Shown here one piece after another: positions 10,210 through 19,323 of a stretch of 64,000 nt of DNA. Location of the stretch: positions 150,434 through 214,433 of the forward strand of contig NZ_BAOS01000010.1 in NCBI RefSeq assembly GCF_002443295.1, written 5' to 3'. Made by a program: the position numbers and the translations under genes. The stretch is from Candidatus Scalindua japonica (GTDB lineage Bacteria; Planctomycetota; Brocadiia; Brocadiales; Scalinduaceae). Below the pieces are notes generated by a model. The model saw nothing but the letters and a program-made list of their open reading frames with translations. It was not told where the DNA came from and ran no database searches. Position 1 is the stretch's first letter, and the number at the start of each line of letters is the position of its first letter.

Positions 10210-10417
10210 TAACAACAGCAGAAATGACTAATTGACTAAAATAGTCATTGTCACAATTTTGAACCATCAGCATTGATGAATTTAAAGATCTTCTATTGTA
10301 TCGAGTTACTAAACAGGTTTACATTCAGTAAAAGTCTATCATAATTAACAACTTTAAAAAGAACTGCAAGTTATTACAACAATGCTGAATCAAAGTGTCA
10401 GTAAAATCTAAGATATT

Positions 10418-10516
10418 TTATTTGCAAACCCCAACTGTTACCCATATCAGGAACCCGGCACATAGCGTTAATCCGATTATAGCCCCGTATAATGTTAGCT
10501 TCTCTTTCTTGTTCAT
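10418..10516 (-). CDS. Possible small membrane peptide (32 aa)
   Basis: A short frame starts MNKKEKLTLYG, passes into a hydrophobic helix (AIIGLTLCAGFLIWVTVGV) and ends with CK. The positive start before one membrane helix is typical of real single-pass peptides, but the Shine-Dalgarno (GGAA at about 10 nt) is weak and nothing else supports it. Confidence 0.35.
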   Translation of the reverse strand: MNKKEKLTLYGAIIGLTLCAGFLIWVTVGVCK

Positions 10517-10712
10517 AATATGTATATTCCGGTTTTTGTCCTAAAATAAAAACTAAGCCATTGGCAAATACGTTTCTCCACGAAAATCACGATTATTATT
10601 AAAAAGCTGTTAATATCAAATTTCATGCCATCACAACCTGTAATCAATACCAATACGTATGTCATTTCCCGATTGATAGTTACCGTTTTCATCAAGAAAA
10701 TCAAATATTCGT

Positions 10713-10757
10713 TTTGTTATAAAACCATAACAAAATTCGTTATGGTTTTATAACAAA
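10713..10757. promoter_or_regulatory. Perfect 19-bp inverted repeat, operator-like
   Basis: Arms 10713-10731 and 10739-10757 are perfectly complementary around a 7-nt loop. Each arm region is itself a dyad of the form TTGTTAT-N6-ATAACAA (10714-10733 perfect, 10737-10756 with one change). The same 20-mer recurs at 13143-13162, so the two sites bracket the sigma-54 response regulator. No T-tract follows, which argues against a simple terminator. It may be an operator or an enhancer-type site. Confidence 0.5.
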
Positions 10758-10978
10758 CAGTTACCGTTTCGGCTTGTAAATCTCCTTGTAGTTATGTAAC
10801 ATTACAGGAAATTTCAAATTGGGATACTGCTTTTTTCTTAAAACAATCTCAGAGAATAATCGAATATATAATAATATTGTAGTCTTGCAGACGGAGATAA
10901 CAGGTTGATAGTTTGTCACCGCAATTGCCTGAAGTGAACCCTTTGTGTATTTAGCGACTTGGCATGAGGAAGGAATAT

Positions 10979-11389
10979 ATGGAAAATATAGAAATATTAA
11001 TTCACAGGTTAAATAATGTCCTGGGGATAATAGAATCCTGTATTAATCGGTTGAAAAGTGCTGATGCAAATACATTTAATAAGAGGTGGTTTAATATGAA
11101 AGAGGTAATCATTGTTACCGGAAGAGATAGGCTCAGTAAAGAGATAGCTTTATATAATAAGCTGGAGAACACGATAGAAAACAGATTTGCGGGAATATAC
11201 TACAAGATTGACAAACAGCTCTCTGAGGCAGATTTAAACTACAAGGCCATGTTCGATCTACTTGATGAACCTGGTGATTATTCAGAAGAAAACAAAGTTG
11301 TGCTATTAACCAATGGGGACAAACTGGTAAAACTTCTTAAAGATATTATATCCAGACTGTCCCGACCAGAACCAGAAAATGATAGCTGA
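10979..11389 (+). CDS. Small helical protein with an H-box-like motif
   Basis: About 136 residues from the ATG at 10979, chosen over the in-frame ATG at 10964 because GAGGAAGG precedes it by about 6 nt. Residues ~8-20 read HRLNNVLGIIES, which resembles the phospho-accepting H-box of histidine kinases (H-x-L-N-N), but no ATPase domain follows; the rest is charged helix. It sits directly before a sigma-54 response regulator, so a Spo0B-like phosphotransfer or dimerisation role is conceivable. The family is otherwise unrecognised. Confidence 0.55.
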   Translation: MENIEILIHRLNNVLGIIESCINRLKSADANTFNKRWFNMKEVIIVTGRDRLSKEIALYNKLENTIENRFAGIYYKIDKQLSEADLNYKAMFDLLDEPGDYSEENKVVLLTNGDKLVKLLKDIISRLSRPEPENDS

Positions 11390-11599
11390 TTTTTCCAAAA
11401 GGTTAGTATACCAGCCTGAATGACTCATCCGGGCGAGTAAGTCTGGTAGACGCATCCTTTAATTTTCGTTATTTACAGAAAAAAAATCTCATATACCTAC
11501 CAGATAATGAGGAATATTCACCAAGGCAGAAGTGACTACTGTACATAGAGCAAAACTATTCAATCCATGTAATAATAGATAATGGAAGGAGATAAAAGA

Positions 11600-13090
11600 T
11601 TGAATTACAGAAAAAACAGAATTTTGGTCATTGATGACGAGCCGGGTTGGTGTACATTGTTAAAATCCGGACTTCAAGAACACGACCTGGAGGTTGAGTA
11701 TGAAACTGAGGCCGAAAATGCTTTAAAGGCAATCAGCTCTTTTAAACCTGACGCAGTGTTACTTGATGTACTATTTGGTAATGTTAGCAAAGGTAAATTA
11801 GTATTTAAACATATAAAAAAGAGTTATCCGAATCTCACTATTATAATGCTCTCCAGTACAGTGGCGGATGATGATTTCATGCTTAAAGATTACCCGGAAT
11901 GTGCCTTTGCTTTTGCAAAAAACCAGCTAAACTCTGGTATAGATGGCATTTATAGAAGTTTTACTGAGAAGATCAGGCGTGCTATCAGGAATACGGAAGC
12001 AACCTCAGATTCTCTACAAAAGGAGTTTGACTTTGTTATTGGCAAGACTACGGCTATGAAAAAAGTGTGTAAAGACATTTTAAATGCTGCTGCCACAAAC
12101 GCAACCATATTGATTACGGGTGAAAGTGGTGTAGGAAAGGGCTTGATTGCAAGTGCAATTAAAGACAATAGCAATAGAAGTGATAAACAATTTGTAATAA
12201 AAAGTTGTACTGACTTTCCTAGTGATAACATTCTGATAAGTGAACTCTTCGGCCATGAAAAGGGAGCTTTTACAGGAGCAGAAGAGAGCCATCATGGAAT
12301 TCTTGAAGAAGCCTGTGGAGGAACTGTATTTATTGACGAAATAGGTGACGCCTCACTGGAAGCGCAAGGACGGTTATTGAGATTCTTACAGGAAAAGACA
12401 ATACGGAGAATGAAAGGAAAGAAAGATATCAAGATAGATGCCAGGGTTATTATGGCAACAAACAAAAACCTTCAGAGCTTAATAAGAGCAGATAAGTTTA
12501 GAGAGGATCTGTTTTACCGCTTAAATCAGTATAAAATCCTGGTCCCATCCTTGAGAGAGAGAAAGGATGACATTCCAGATTTTCTTGCTTACTTCATTAG
12601 AAAATTCAATAAGGAGGACGACAAGAATATTCTTGTTGAAACAAAAAACGGAGAAAAAGATTATTTACGGGCTGATGTATTGGAGCTATTGAAAAGATAT
12701 GATTGGCCTGGAAACATAAGAGAGTTTGAGAATACCGTACGGCGAGCAATGATAAACGCGGGTGATTCTAACATCCTGCAGACTGACTATTTTGATTTTG
12801 ACGTCAAAGGAGAAATCGAAAAGCAGCCATCAGATATTGAAAAATTGATAGACGAAATTTTTAAGAAAAAATGGCGAGGAAAAGATAAATGGATGAAGTT
12901 TGCCAAAATATATACTACGAATGGTGGGCGAAAGGAGATATTACAAAAATGTGTCCAAAGGCTTAAGAGCGACCGACAAAATAGTAATATCAGATATCAA
13001 GACCTGGCCGATTTATTTGGAATTACAGAAAATAATATGAGACAACAGTTTCACGTACTTGAAATCAATTGGAAGGATCTAAAGAAATAA
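11600..13090 (+). CDS. Sigma-54-dependent response regulator (NtrC-type)
   Basis: About 496 residues. The receiver domain (1-125) has the acidic pair IDDE at 11-14 and phospho-acceptor Asp56 in AVLLDVLFG. The AAA+ core has GESGVGKG (Walker A), GAFTGA (sigma-54 contact), GGTVFIDEIGD (Walker B) and FREDLFYRLN. The C-terminal ~80 residues are not a plain Fis-type domain: a charged helical part precedes a likely helix-turn-helix (YQDLADLFGITENNMRQQF). TTG 11600 is preferred because AAGGAGAT lies 6 nt before it; the in-frame ATG 11582 has no Shine-Dalgarno. It should activate sigma-54 promoters when phosphorylated. The partner kinase is not visible. Confidence 0.92.
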   Translation: MNYRKNRILVIDDEPGWCTLLKSGLQEHDLEVEYETEAENALKAISSFKPDAVLLDVLFGNVSKGKLVFKHIKKSYPNLTIIMLSSTVADDDFMLKDYPECAFAFAKNQLNSGIDGIYRSFTEKIRRAIRNTEATSDSLQKEFDFVIGKTTAMKKVCKDILNAAATNATILITGESGVGKGLIASAIKDNSNRSDKQFVIKSCTDFPSDNILISELFGHEKGAFTGAEESHHGILEEACGGTVFIDEIGDASLEAQGRLLRFLQEKTIRRMKGKKDIKIDARVIMATNKNLQSLIRADKFREDLFYRLNQYKILVPSLRERKDDIPDFLAYFIRKFNKEDDKNILVETKNGEKDYLRADVLELLKRYDWPGNIREFENTVRRAMINAGDSNILQTDYFDFDVKGEIEKQPSDIEKLIDEIFKKKWRGKDKWMKFAKIYTTNGGRKEILQKCVQRLKSDRQNSNIRYQDLADLFGITENNMRQQFHVLEINWKDLKK

Positions 13091-13142
13091 AAAAATAAAA
13101 TCTACCAAATTGAACGATTCCTAAACGTAATAAAGTATTATT

Positions 13143-13162
13143 TTGTTATAAAACCATAACAA
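13143..13162. promoter_or_regulatory. Second copy of the TTGTTAT-N6-ATAACAA dyad
   Basis: This perfect 20-bp palindrome is identical to the one at 10714-10733. Here it lies 52 bp after the response-regulator stop codon. The bases after it look like a decayed second arm of the larger hairpin seen at 10713-10757. Confidence 0.45.
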
Positions 13163-13317
13163 TTCTTGTTAGGGATTTACTGTAGAAGGCAATATCCAAA
13201 ACCAAATCCACAGCACTATCATATTGTTACATAACCACTTAAAGCATCACTATCCACAAAGAAACATTGGCATCAATTTTGCGAATACACTTAATTGATG
13301 TAGTAACCGCCATTCAC

Positions 13318-13379
13318 CTGCTGGTCCAAAGACATGATAGACTTCTCCATTCTAATGCATGATCTATTTGGACCAGCAG
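13318..13379. repeat. 13-bp inverted repeat upstream of a receiver gene
   Basis: CTGCTGGTCCAAA (13318-13330) and its exact reverse complement (13367-13379) are 36 nt apart. They lie 54 bp before the GTG start of the receiver protein. This could be a leader hairpin, an operator pair or the footprint of a small mobile element. Confidence 0.4.
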
Positions 13380-13432
13380 AGATTTATTGTCACAAAACTT
13401 TCATTTATTGTAGATATGTGGAGTATTGGATA

Positions 13433-13798
13433 GTGAGTAAAAAAATCCTGATAGTGGAATATGACGTGTCCTTTCATACTTTGTATGAACTCATTCTAGA
13501 CGATACTGATTACAGAATAATTCATGCATATGACGAAAATGATGCATTAGCTAAAGTGGAAGAAGAAAACCCGGACTTGATTATTCTTGATATATTACTG
13601 GACATGATAACAGGAGATACATTCTTCTTATTTTTGAAAAATATACCCAAATATGCTGATATACCCGTTATTATAGCCAGTAACTATCCTCGGCAAAAAT
13701 ACAAAAGTCTAAAGGAAATAGATCCAACACTTGTAATTCTTGATAAGACCGCTATAAATGAAACCTTGATTACCGAAATCAACGCAAAAATTGGATAG
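13433..13798 (+). CDS. Stand-alone receiver-domain protein
   Basis: A 121-residue receiver protein from GTG 13433, supported by GGAG at 9 nt and by the family start KKILIVEYD. The phospho-acceptor Asp lies in LIILDILLD and the conserved Lys in VILDKTAI. The usual Asp pair is altered to Glu-Tyr-Asp, so metal binding may be weaker. There is no output domain; it probably works through protein contacts. It lies between the sigma-54 regulator and a second receiver protein. Confidence 0.8.
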   Translation: MSKKILIVEYDVSFHTLYELILDDTDYRIIHAYDENDALAKVEEENPDLIILDILLDMITGDTFFLFLKNIPKYADIPVIIASNYPRQKYKSLKEIDPTLVILDKTAINETLITEINAKIG

Positions 13799-14045
13799 AA
13801 AATTATATAGTACTGACAAGAGAAAATTAATATGTAAGGATATACTAATAGAGAATACCGGTGTACGGAGAGGGCTTCTCATAATGGAAAATAATGGAAT
13901 GATTGAGATTACGATGCTGCAGTTCATTTCTCTTGAAACCACCGATAAACTATCTATACCAATTATTAATTATGTGTGTGGAAGGCAAAGAAAACGGAAG
14001 TTTCAAATGATGCGACACATAAATATCATTTCAGGAGAATGAGAG

Positions 14046-14426
14046 ATGGCAACGATTTTAATTGCAGACGATGAACCCGGAATGAGAATCTTAATTGAAC
14101 AAACCCTTGAACCACTTATAGACAAAGGAGTAGAGTTACTACTTGCAAATGATGGAAAACAGGCACTTGAGATTATTAAGAGAGCAAAACCAGATCTTGT
14201 ACTCCTTGATGTCATGATGCCGGAAATGAGTGGTTTTGATGTGTGTAATTCGGCTAAGAATATACTTGGAATGAAAGATGTTTACATCTTGATACTTACT
14301 GCAAAGGGACAGAAGTTTGATAAACAAATGGCTAAAGATATCGGTGTTAATCATTATATAACAAAACCTTTTGATCTTGATGAGCTCCTTGAAAAAGTGG
14401 TTAATATTCTTGGAATTGAGATGTAG
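14046..14426 (+). CDS. CheY-like response regulator
   Basis: A 126-residue single-domain receiver with ILIADDEPG (acidic pair), LVLLDVMMPEMSG (phospho-acceptor Asp), ILTAKG (Thr) and ITKPFD (Lys), all canonical. AGGAGAATG precedes the ATG. About 250 bp separates it from the preceding receiver gene; that gap holds no credible gene. Its partner kinase is not in the window. Confidence 0.92.
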   Translation: MATILIADDEPGMRILIEQTLEPLIDKGVELLLANDGKQALEIIKRAKPDLVLLDVMMPEMSGFDVCNSAKNILGMKDVYILILTAKGQKFDKQMAKDIGVNHYITKPFDLDELLEKVVNILGIEM

Positions 14427-14559
14427 ATAGAAACTTATTTTTTTCAATAATCTAAACACCCGTTCTTTCTAAAGACCTTTTATAGCAAAAATCATGTTGA
14501 GTTTCACATAAACACTCCTGGTAGATCAATTACAGAAATCTCTGGCTGAACGGTAATTA

Positions 14560-15501
14560 TTAATCCTTGTCTGCCAGACCTGGGTATTGTTCCATAAGGG
14601 GATTTTTGTCCAGATTAACGTGAGTCTGTTCTTTAAGTGCTTTCCTGAGATACTTCGGAAGGTTAAAGAGCGCCTGGTGGGTAATACCATCATAGAATCT
14701 CAGTTCTGAATTGACCCTCTCAGAAATCCTGCGGTCTATCTTTTCAGGGCTTATCTGGGCAGGATCCAGGTCGTTTGTGGCGAGACAGAATCCCCATAGC
14801 AGGGCGAATGATGGCACGTACGCGGCATATGGAAATACATTAGGAAATACCGCTTGAAGCGTTTTACTGAGAACGGTATATGTTTGTAGAGCTACTGGTG
14901 AAGTTGTGCTTGCCTGGATAGACAATACACCATGAGGTGTAAGCTTCTGTTTTACAAGAGCATAGAATTCTTTAGTAAATAGCTTGTAAGCGGGACCCTC
15001 TTCCAGTGGGCAGGTAATATCCATTATTACAGCATCAAACTCTTCATCAGAGTCCTCAATGAATTTGCGACCATCACCGAAAGTAAGCACTGTCCTTTTA
15101 TCTGAAAAGCAGCCATTATGAAAGGTCGGCAGGTACTTTTCCGCACATTCCACCACTTTTTCATCAATGTCCACCATCATAGCCTTGTTGACTGTCTTAT
15201 GATGGAGGACTTCTCTCAATGTAGCACCCTCACCACCACCTATAATAGCTACTTTTTCTGGTTCAGGATGCATTATCATAGCAGGCTGTACAAGCGCTTC
15301 GTGATAGATAAACTCATCCAGTTCAAACGATTGGAATTCATTATCAAGAATAAGGCATCTGCCAAAATTGTGAGTTTCGGCTACTACTATCTCCTGGATA
15401 TCTGAATTTCCATGGTATATTGTACCTTTAATGGCATGTTTATGAACTTCAGAAGGGCTGAAATAGTCGTAAATCCATCGTGAAGGAAGGTCTTTTTTCA
15501 G
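14560..15501 (-). CDS. speE: Spermidine synthase / aminopropyltransferase
   Basis: A class I aminopropyltransferase of about 313 residues. GGGEGATLREVL binds decarboxylated AdoMet; MVDIDEKVVE and FGDGRKFIED follow, and MDITCPLEEGPAYKLF is the catalytic-loop region. The N-terminal beta domain (WIYDYFSPSEVHKHAI, then IYHGNSDIQEIVV) is needed for this fold and lies upstream of the first ATG (15277-15279). The only plausible start giving that domain is CTG at 15499-15501, with GAGAGG about 7 nt before it. The next in-frame codon block upstream is the TAG that ends speD, so read-through giving a SpeD-SpeE fusion is an alternative. It makes spermidine from putrescine, with speD supplying the donor. 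Confidence 0.85.
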   Translation of the reverse strand: MKKDLPSRWIYDYFSPSEVHKHAIKGTIYHGNSDIQEIVVAETHNFGRCLILDNEFQSFELDEFIYHEALVQPAMIMHPEPEKVAIIGGGEGATLREVLHHKTVNKAMMVDIDEKVVECAEKYLPTFHNGCFSDKRTVLTFGDGRKFIEDSDEEFDAVIMDITCPLEEGPAYKLFTKEFYALVKQKLTPHGVLSIQASTTSPVALQTYTVLSKTLQAVFPNVFPYAAYVPSFALLWGFCLATNDLDPAQISPEKIDRRISERVNSELRFYDGITHQALFNLPKYLRKALKEQTHVNLDKNPLMEQYPGLADKD

Positions 15502-15513
15502 TTGTTTGCCTCT

Positions 15514-15906
15514 CTAAGTAGTTGTAGACAACGCTTTAGAAAGCATTGTCTCCTTGATAAATGGTGAACCCCTTTTTATCTCAACGGAAGTGTGCTCTTT
15601 TGGCCCAAAACCATCCAGCAGCCTCTTAACGGCTATTTGAGGATCAGCTACAGTTCCACAAGTAAATATATCAGCAGCCACATAGCCTTCTATAGGCCAC
15701 GTATGAATTGAAATATGTGACTCTGATAAAATAGCTACAGCAGTTATTCCCGGAGGATCAAACTCGTGGTGAATAGATTTGACTACAGTCGCGCCGGCAT
15801 CATTTGCAGCATCACACATAATTTGTGTTATCTTTTCCGCATCATCAAGGATTTCCCTGTTACAATCCCACATCTCAACTAAAAGATGTCGTCCGAATGC
15901 TTCCAT
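15514..15906 (-). CDS. speD: S-adenosylmethionine decarboxylase proenzyme
   Basis: A 130-residue prokaryotic AdoMet decarboxylase. SESHISIHTWPIEGYVAAD contains the self-processing Ser that becomes the pyruvoyl group, and FTCG is the conserved Cys region. It makes decarboxylated AdoMet, the aminopropyl donor for the next gene. A GGGGGGTAGAGA stretch precedes the ATG. Its stop TAG (15514-15516) is in the same frame as speE, only four codons before the proposed CTG start. Confidence 0.93.
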   Translation of the reverse strand: MEAFGRHLLVEMWDCNREILDDAEKITQIMCDAANDAGATVVKSIHHEFDPPGITAVAILSESHISIHTWPIEGYVAADIFTCGTVADPQIAVKRLLDGFGPKEHTSVEIKRGSPFIKETMLSKALSTTT

Positions 15907-16265
15907 TCTCTACCCCCCCATTTCTTAAGAAGAAAGATAAAGAATAATTTGTGGCGATTGTTGACCGCCCGCCTTAACAACAAAGAAGCGAACAATCAGG
16001 TACCATGACCTTAACATTGCCTTAAATTACTCTTACAACTCTTTAACTCATACGGTTCTATACTAAAAAAAAATGAAGATGCATTTTTATCTATATACGT
16101 TGATTTGTCAAGAAAGATTTTTGTTACCTGGAGAAAGCTATGCCTGGCTATAATAAAAAAGGTACTAAATATGATAAGTGTCCGGCTAGGTTTATACGTA
16201 TTGCAAGTAAACACTCCAGAGAATCACGTCAAGGTTCTTTGTCTGATAAACGGAGCCATTACAGG
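15907..16265. other. Intergenic region, no gene supported
   Basis: Upstream of speD. Short frames on both strands lack ribosome binding sites and overlap the isochorismatase-type gene in the wrong phase. Promoter signals for speD probably lie here but I cannot define them. Confidence 0.4.
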
Positions 16266-16865
16266 TTATGGTGATGCCTCTTCCCAGCTTTCAATTACTA
16301 CTCCTTTCGATTTCAGGTTTACTTTTGTACTTTCTACAACTCCGTTTGAATATTTTTCCACTCTTGATGCAGTCAAGTCGGTGCAAACCACTACTTGAAT
16401 TTTTCCATCAGAGAGGAATTCTACAAGTTTTTCTGCAGTTACTTTAACGCAATGCTCAAGCAAGAAGCCCGCAACTACAAACTTACTAATTCCGTTCCTG
16501 ATGTCATCACCTACTACGTTCCCGAATTCTTTAGAGGAAAAGGCGTTCTCCTCACACTTAGTTGTTCTCGATCTAAACTTAACATTCGACAATTCACTGA
16601 TTACTCTACAGTCTTCGTTAGCATCCGGAACACATAGATTGGCGAGAGTGTCATCCATGTTTCCATCTGTAAATTGACCTGCAAAATATTCAGACCTCAC
16701 AAGATGTGTTCTAGTCGAAATCGCCGCGGCCTGGGCAATTCTGGGAATTGTATTTCTGATCTCGGCGAGTTCCCTCTCTCCATACCTCTTTGCAAGAGAA
16801 CCGCTTAGTCCGCAAAATCCGATCAATGGATCTATAAGAATTAGTGACTGATTATCGGTTACCAT
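16266..16865 (-). CDS. Isochorismatase-family cysteine hydrolase
   Basis: About 199 residues from ATG 16865; an in-frame ATG at 16943 would add 26 hydrophobic residues. The family triad is visible: Asp in SLILIDPLIGFCG, Lys in LSNVKFRSRT and Cys in VVAGFLLEHCV. This fold hydrolyses amides or isochorismate-type vinyl ethers; the substrate is unknown. Neither start has a clear Shine-Dalgarno. It lies between the polyamine genes and the glycan locus. Confidence 0.75.
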   Translation of the reverse strand: MVTDNQSLILIDPLIGFCGLSGSLAKRYGERELAEIRNTIPRIAQAAAISTRTHLVRSEYFAGQFTDGNMDDTLANLCVPDANEDCRVISELSNVKFRSRTTKCEENAFSSKEFGNVVGDDIRNGISKFVVAGFLLEHCVKVTAEKLVEFLSDGKIQVVVCTDLTASRVEKYSNGVVESTKVNLKSKGVVIESWEEASP

Positions 16866-17048
16866 AACGCTGAGGTGAGGTGTGCCGTATGGCGTATAAA
16901 ATAATGAAAAAAATATAATAAGCAAAGAATCTAAAAATCGCAAGAGATAAAGACGTAAACTCCACTAACTCGTTCGGTCTTTAATAATTACCTGTTTTTA
17001 TTAGCGTTGTCAATATTTGTCAACAACAAATACTCCGCTTTTATTTAT

Positions 17049-19232
17049 TCACTCTTCAAGATGTGAGCCCGCTGCTCTCAGGTTTTCAAGTGAGTCTGTA
17101 TGGGTAGGCAAGATTGAAAGTGCTTTTTGAAAAAATTTTATTGAATCTTCATATTTACCTTTACCGGCTAATAATACACCAACGTTATTATAAACATCAG
17201 GAAAATAGGGGTTCAACGCAACCGCTTTATTAAATAAGGTAATGGCTGCTTCTGTTTTATCCATGGATAAATACAATTCGCCTAATCCATTATAACTTCT
17301 GAAGTCATTAGGATTTGAAGCAACTGCTTTTTCATATTTGTTCAGAGCGTTATCAAAATCTTCTGTTTCAACATCAAGTTCCGCCAACAGTCTGAAGAGA
17401 GATGAAATTTTCCTAGAATTGTTGCCTTCTTTAATTTTTTCATCCAGGAAATCCCTCATTCTCTTTTTGTCAACTGAATTTTCCTTCATTAAAGACAATC
17501 TTACTGAAGCCTCAAAATTATCAGGAAAAATGTCAAGAATGTATTCAAGATGCTTCCGGGTTTCATGAACATTTCCATTGATCTCTGCGTTTAAAGCACG
17601 GTCAAGTAATATTTCGCTGTATAGTTGATCGTTTCTTCGGTAAAGCGGAAAGTCAAAGCAGATGCCTTGCGGGTTACCGGCATTTTTATACCTGTGATCA
17701 GTAAGCCTGAAAGTTTTCATAAGATTGTATGGAATACCGATTTTATTCTGGAGCCTTTTGATATTCCAGTTATCTTTTACCTTATAATTGTAGAAAAGCA
17801 GCAATTCAGGAGGTTTTTCCCTCAGGGAGTTAAGTAATTCGTCTTCAATTATGATATGATCATGATGTGCATAAGGCACGAGATAGCTGATATGCGAATT
17901 GAAGGCTTCTCGTCCTGCGTAAAGATATATAGAAGGTTGATCTCCCCACACGAACAGTTTTTCCTCTTCTTTAGAATGCTTGCGAATATATTGACCGATA
18001 GTTTCGCCTAATCGAAACAGCTTTCCAAATAAAGGATCAAGATATCCGAAAGAATTAATCTCACCTTTAGAAAATGACTTAATAATTGTTATTCCAATTC
18101 TGGTACACTCAATACCGATGAATGCTATTACCGTCCATCCTAAAACACCACTATTTAAGAGGTACGGCCATATGTCAAAGGCAGTCTTTGCCGCAAGAAT
18201 GCTGACAGGCGCCCAACATGGATTGAAATGTGGAGTATAATAGTTTTTCTGAACCTGCTGCATTAACAGGAAGATGATAAAGAGTAAAACCATTGATAAA
18301 CTGAACAGATCGAAATCTTTAAATAGCAGAATAATCTGAGCAGCAGCTAAGAAAAGAATCATATATAAATCTTTAATTGCGGGCAGCATAAAGTCACTGA
18401 AACATGCCCATTGAGTCTTTCTATCCTTATTATGGTGGGCTTTGACATATGTGCCTGTTGTAAGATAATCAGATGTTTTTGAGATACGATTAATTAGCGG
18501 CTTTAATTTAAGTTTGATGATATAGACATTGAATGCTTCAATTGCGGGGTAAAATGTTCTATGTAAATACTGATTTAAATCTCCGCCTTGCCTTTTAACA
18601 TGGTATATTGGCAGTAGATTAATTCCCATAAACGCTACCATGTAATAAGAAACACCCGCTAAGAAGTGCGGTGTGAAATAAAAAATTAGCGGTAATAGCA
18701 TACTGAAGATAAGCGCGGGAGTTTTTATCTGGACAGACCACGCAGACATAATACCAGAGAGAACAAAATAAAAACTATTTCCGGTTGTCATGCCATAATA
18801 TGTAAAAATAATGCAAAGATTTATGGGTAGAATAAAAAAGTGCTCAGCATACGTTAAAACAAATAATGTGTTTGGTACAGCGGTTAACATTGCGAAAGAT
18901 AGCCCGGCAACAAATGACAAGAGAGGGTCATTCCAGAAGCACAGGCTCAGCCAGTAAATAGATACTGATGTAAGACTGTACCAGATCGATTTAAATATGT
19001 AAAAGAATGTTAATCTCTCAAAGCCGATAATATTGTAAAGCCTTGCCGATATCCATGGTACTCCAAAATAACCGTTATTGTCGTATCCCTTGAACATTCT
19101 AACCCCTTTTTGCCAGAATACTGATAAATAATACCAGTTACCGTCATCTTCAGATAGGGGCTTTCGTAACTTAGGGATGTTTAACGTCAACGCAGTGAGA
19201 ATTAATATCGTTACTGCCAATACATTTGTCAT
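17049..19232 (-). CDS. Polytopic glycosyltransferase-like membrane protein with TPR tail
   Basis: 727 residues. Residues ~1-420 contain about ten hydrophobic helices with an acidic motif early (LSEDDGNWYY, near residues 27-36), the layout of GT39/GT83-type transferases that use lipid-linked sugars. Residues ~430-560 are a soluble portion. Residues ~590-720 form TPR units (FRSYNGLGELYLSMDKTEAA, VYNNVGVLLAGKGKYEDSI). It may transfer sugar on the outer face of the membrane while the TPR domain organises partners. It is the last gene of the minus-strand glycan run. Specific sugar and acceptor unknown. Confidence 0.7.
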   Translation of the reverse strand: MTNVLAVTILILTALTLNIPKLRKPLSEDDGNWYYLSVFWQKGVRMFKGYDNNGYFGVPWISARLYNIIGFERLTFFYIFKSIWYSLTSVSIYWLSLCFWNDPLLSFVAGLSFAMLTAVPNTLFVLTYAEHFFILPINLCIIFTYYGMTTGNSFYFVLSGIMSAWSVQIKTPALIFSMLLPLIFYFTPHFLAGVSYYMVAFMGINLLPIYHVKRQGGDLNQYLHRTFYPAIEAFNVYIIKLKLKPLINRISKTSDYLTTGTYVKAHHNKDRKTQWACFSDFMLPAIKDLYMILFLAAAQIILLFKDFDLFSLSMVLLFIIFLLMQQVQKNYYTPHFNPCWAPVSILAAKTAFDIWPYLLNSGVLGWTVIAFIGIECTRIGITIIKSFSKGEINSFGYLDPLFGKLFRLGETIGQYIRKHSKEEEKLFVWGDQPSIYLYAGREAFNSHISYLVPYAHHDHIIIEDELLNSLREKPPELLLFYNYKVKDNWNIKRLQNKIGIPYNLMKTFRLTDHRYKNAGNPQGICFDFPLYRRNDQLYSEILLDRALNAEINGNVHETRKHLEYILDIFPDNFEASVRLSLMKENSVDKKRMRDFLDEKIKEGNNSRKISSLFRLLAELDVETEDFDNALNKYEKAVASNPNDFRSYNGLGELYLSMDKTEAAITLFNKAVALNPYFPDVYNNVGVLLAGKGKYEDSIKFFQKALSILPTHTDSLENLRAAGSHLEE

Positions 19233-19323
19233 TTACAAGATACCTCAGTTTGTATTTATTCAGATGTTTCTGTAACAATGACTAAACATCTCAAATTTTA
19301 ACAGTATTAAACCTCTAATTATT

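Larger units (their letters stand above)
10210..10978. other. Long intergenic region with a tiny reading frame and a strong palindrome
   Basis: Between tex and the regulatory group. It contains a possible 32-residue membrane peptide on the minus strand (10418-10516) and a 45-bp inverted repeat (10713-10757), annotated separately. The remainder shows no gene. It presumably carries the promoter of the downstream regulatory genes. Confidence 0.45.

Noticed and set aside
10513..10704. 63-codon minus-strand frame
   Set aside because: Overlaps the start of the tiny membrane ORF and has no start signal.
13791..14042. 83-codon plus-strand frame between the two receiver genes
   Set aside because: Starts with TTG inside the previous gene, no ribosome binding site, no family likeness.
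16105..16398. 97-codon plus-strand frame
   Set aside because: Mostly antisense to the isochorismatase-type gene, with no independent support.
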